Shown: positions 63,976-64,000 of the stretch, piece after piece
Numbering within the stretch: the stretch's first letter is position 1
Layout: every line of letters begins with the position of its first letter
Assembly (NCBI RefSeq): GCF_017656375.1
Contig: NZ_JACDOB010000004.1
Span: 1-64,000 of the forward strand
Source: Thermovirga sp.
Lineage (GTDB): Bacteria; Synergistota; Synergistia; Synergistales; Thermovirgaceae
Length of the DNA stretch: 64,000 bases
Reading direction: 5' to 3'
The notes under the pieces: model-generated
Told to the model about the DNA's origin: nothing
The model's database searches: none
Seen by the model: only the letters and a program-made list of their open reading frames with translations
Position numbers and translations under genes: made by a program

Positions 63976-64000
63976 TTAATCGCTGAAGGGCATCCCTATC
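63976..64000 (-). CDS. rplE: 50S ribosomal protein L5 (C-terminal end, cut by window edge)
   Basis: The last codons IGMPFSD and a TAA at 63976-63978 match the conserved L5 C-terminus (LGMPF). The gene continues beyond the window. Position upstream of rpsN agrees. Confidence 0.85.

Noticed and set aside
1-64000. CRISPR array, insertion sequence, prophage, tRNA or rRNA genes
   Set aside because: No regularly spaced repeats, transposase, integrase or phage genes and no tRNA cloverleaf or rRNA sequence recognised by reading; a tRNAscan or Infernal run would be decisive.

Overview
The window is almost entirely bacterial core chromosome: about 78 protein genes (three only partly or tentatively visible), no rRNA, tRNA, CRISPR array or insertion sequence that I can see. 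A Skp/OmpH-type periplasmic chaperone indicates a diderm envelope. Several other genes (KOW-domain protein between map and infA, short YidC, ECF transporter genes after rplQ, Zn-ribbon forms of S14, S4 and L36) are arranged as in Clostridia-like genomes. Together with the amino-acid-centred metabolism (NSS transporter with MetS subunit, branched-chain amino-acid ABC importer, L-lysine 6-transaminase) this suggests an anaerobic amino-acid-fermenting Synergistota member (Acetomicrobium/Aminobacterium/Thermovirga-like). That assignment is inference from gene content only.

Layout. 1-315: two tiny plus-strand ORFs of unknown function. 373-12.86 kb (minus): thrS, then infC-rpmI-rplT, ktrB-ktrA, pheS-pheT, a coiled-coil ORF, zapA, cvpA-like and mutS2, a translation operon with a potassium-uptake pair inserted. 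13.2-14.85 kb (plus): NSS transporter with a 31-residue MetS partner missed by the ORF track. 14.9-18.0 kb (minus): rpsO-pnp-dut. 18.2-20.4 kb (plus): two-component system. 20.5-22.8 kb (minus): HtrA-type protease and SAM-hydrolase-family protein, divergent from a MagIII-like DNA glycosylase. 23.6-28.5 kb (minus): PrsW protease, DinG-like helicase, then rpmH-rnpA-yidD-yidC-jag. 28.6 kb: rpsT (plus). 28.9-36 kb (minus): radA-nfeD-slipin, then leuS-holA. 36.1-37.5 kb (plus): sodium:solute symporter. 37.5-38.9 kb (minus): HAD phosphatase and adenosine-specific kinase. 39.0-43.6 kb (plus): livKHMGF. 43.7-50.0 kb: ompH, a DUF3343 protein, a DUF3084/Zn-ribbon/GNAT/metK/comF cluster and lysine aminotransferase. 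50.1-64 kb (minus): the 3' part of the spc/alpha ribosomal operon (end of rplE through rplQ), then ecfA1-ecfA2-ecfT-truA and mreB-ykgJ.

Most striking observations. infC is best read from an AUA start. ktrB, in the same operon, has conserved coding sequence upstream of its first ATG and may start at an AUA that overlaps the rplT stop codon. The sodium:solute symporter may likewise start at AUU. These would be candidates for IF3-sensitive initiation. The infC leader carries a clear Rho-independent attenuator. I did not find an obviously new multi-gene defence or mobile system; the interest is in small genes, start codons, leader RNAs and gene order.
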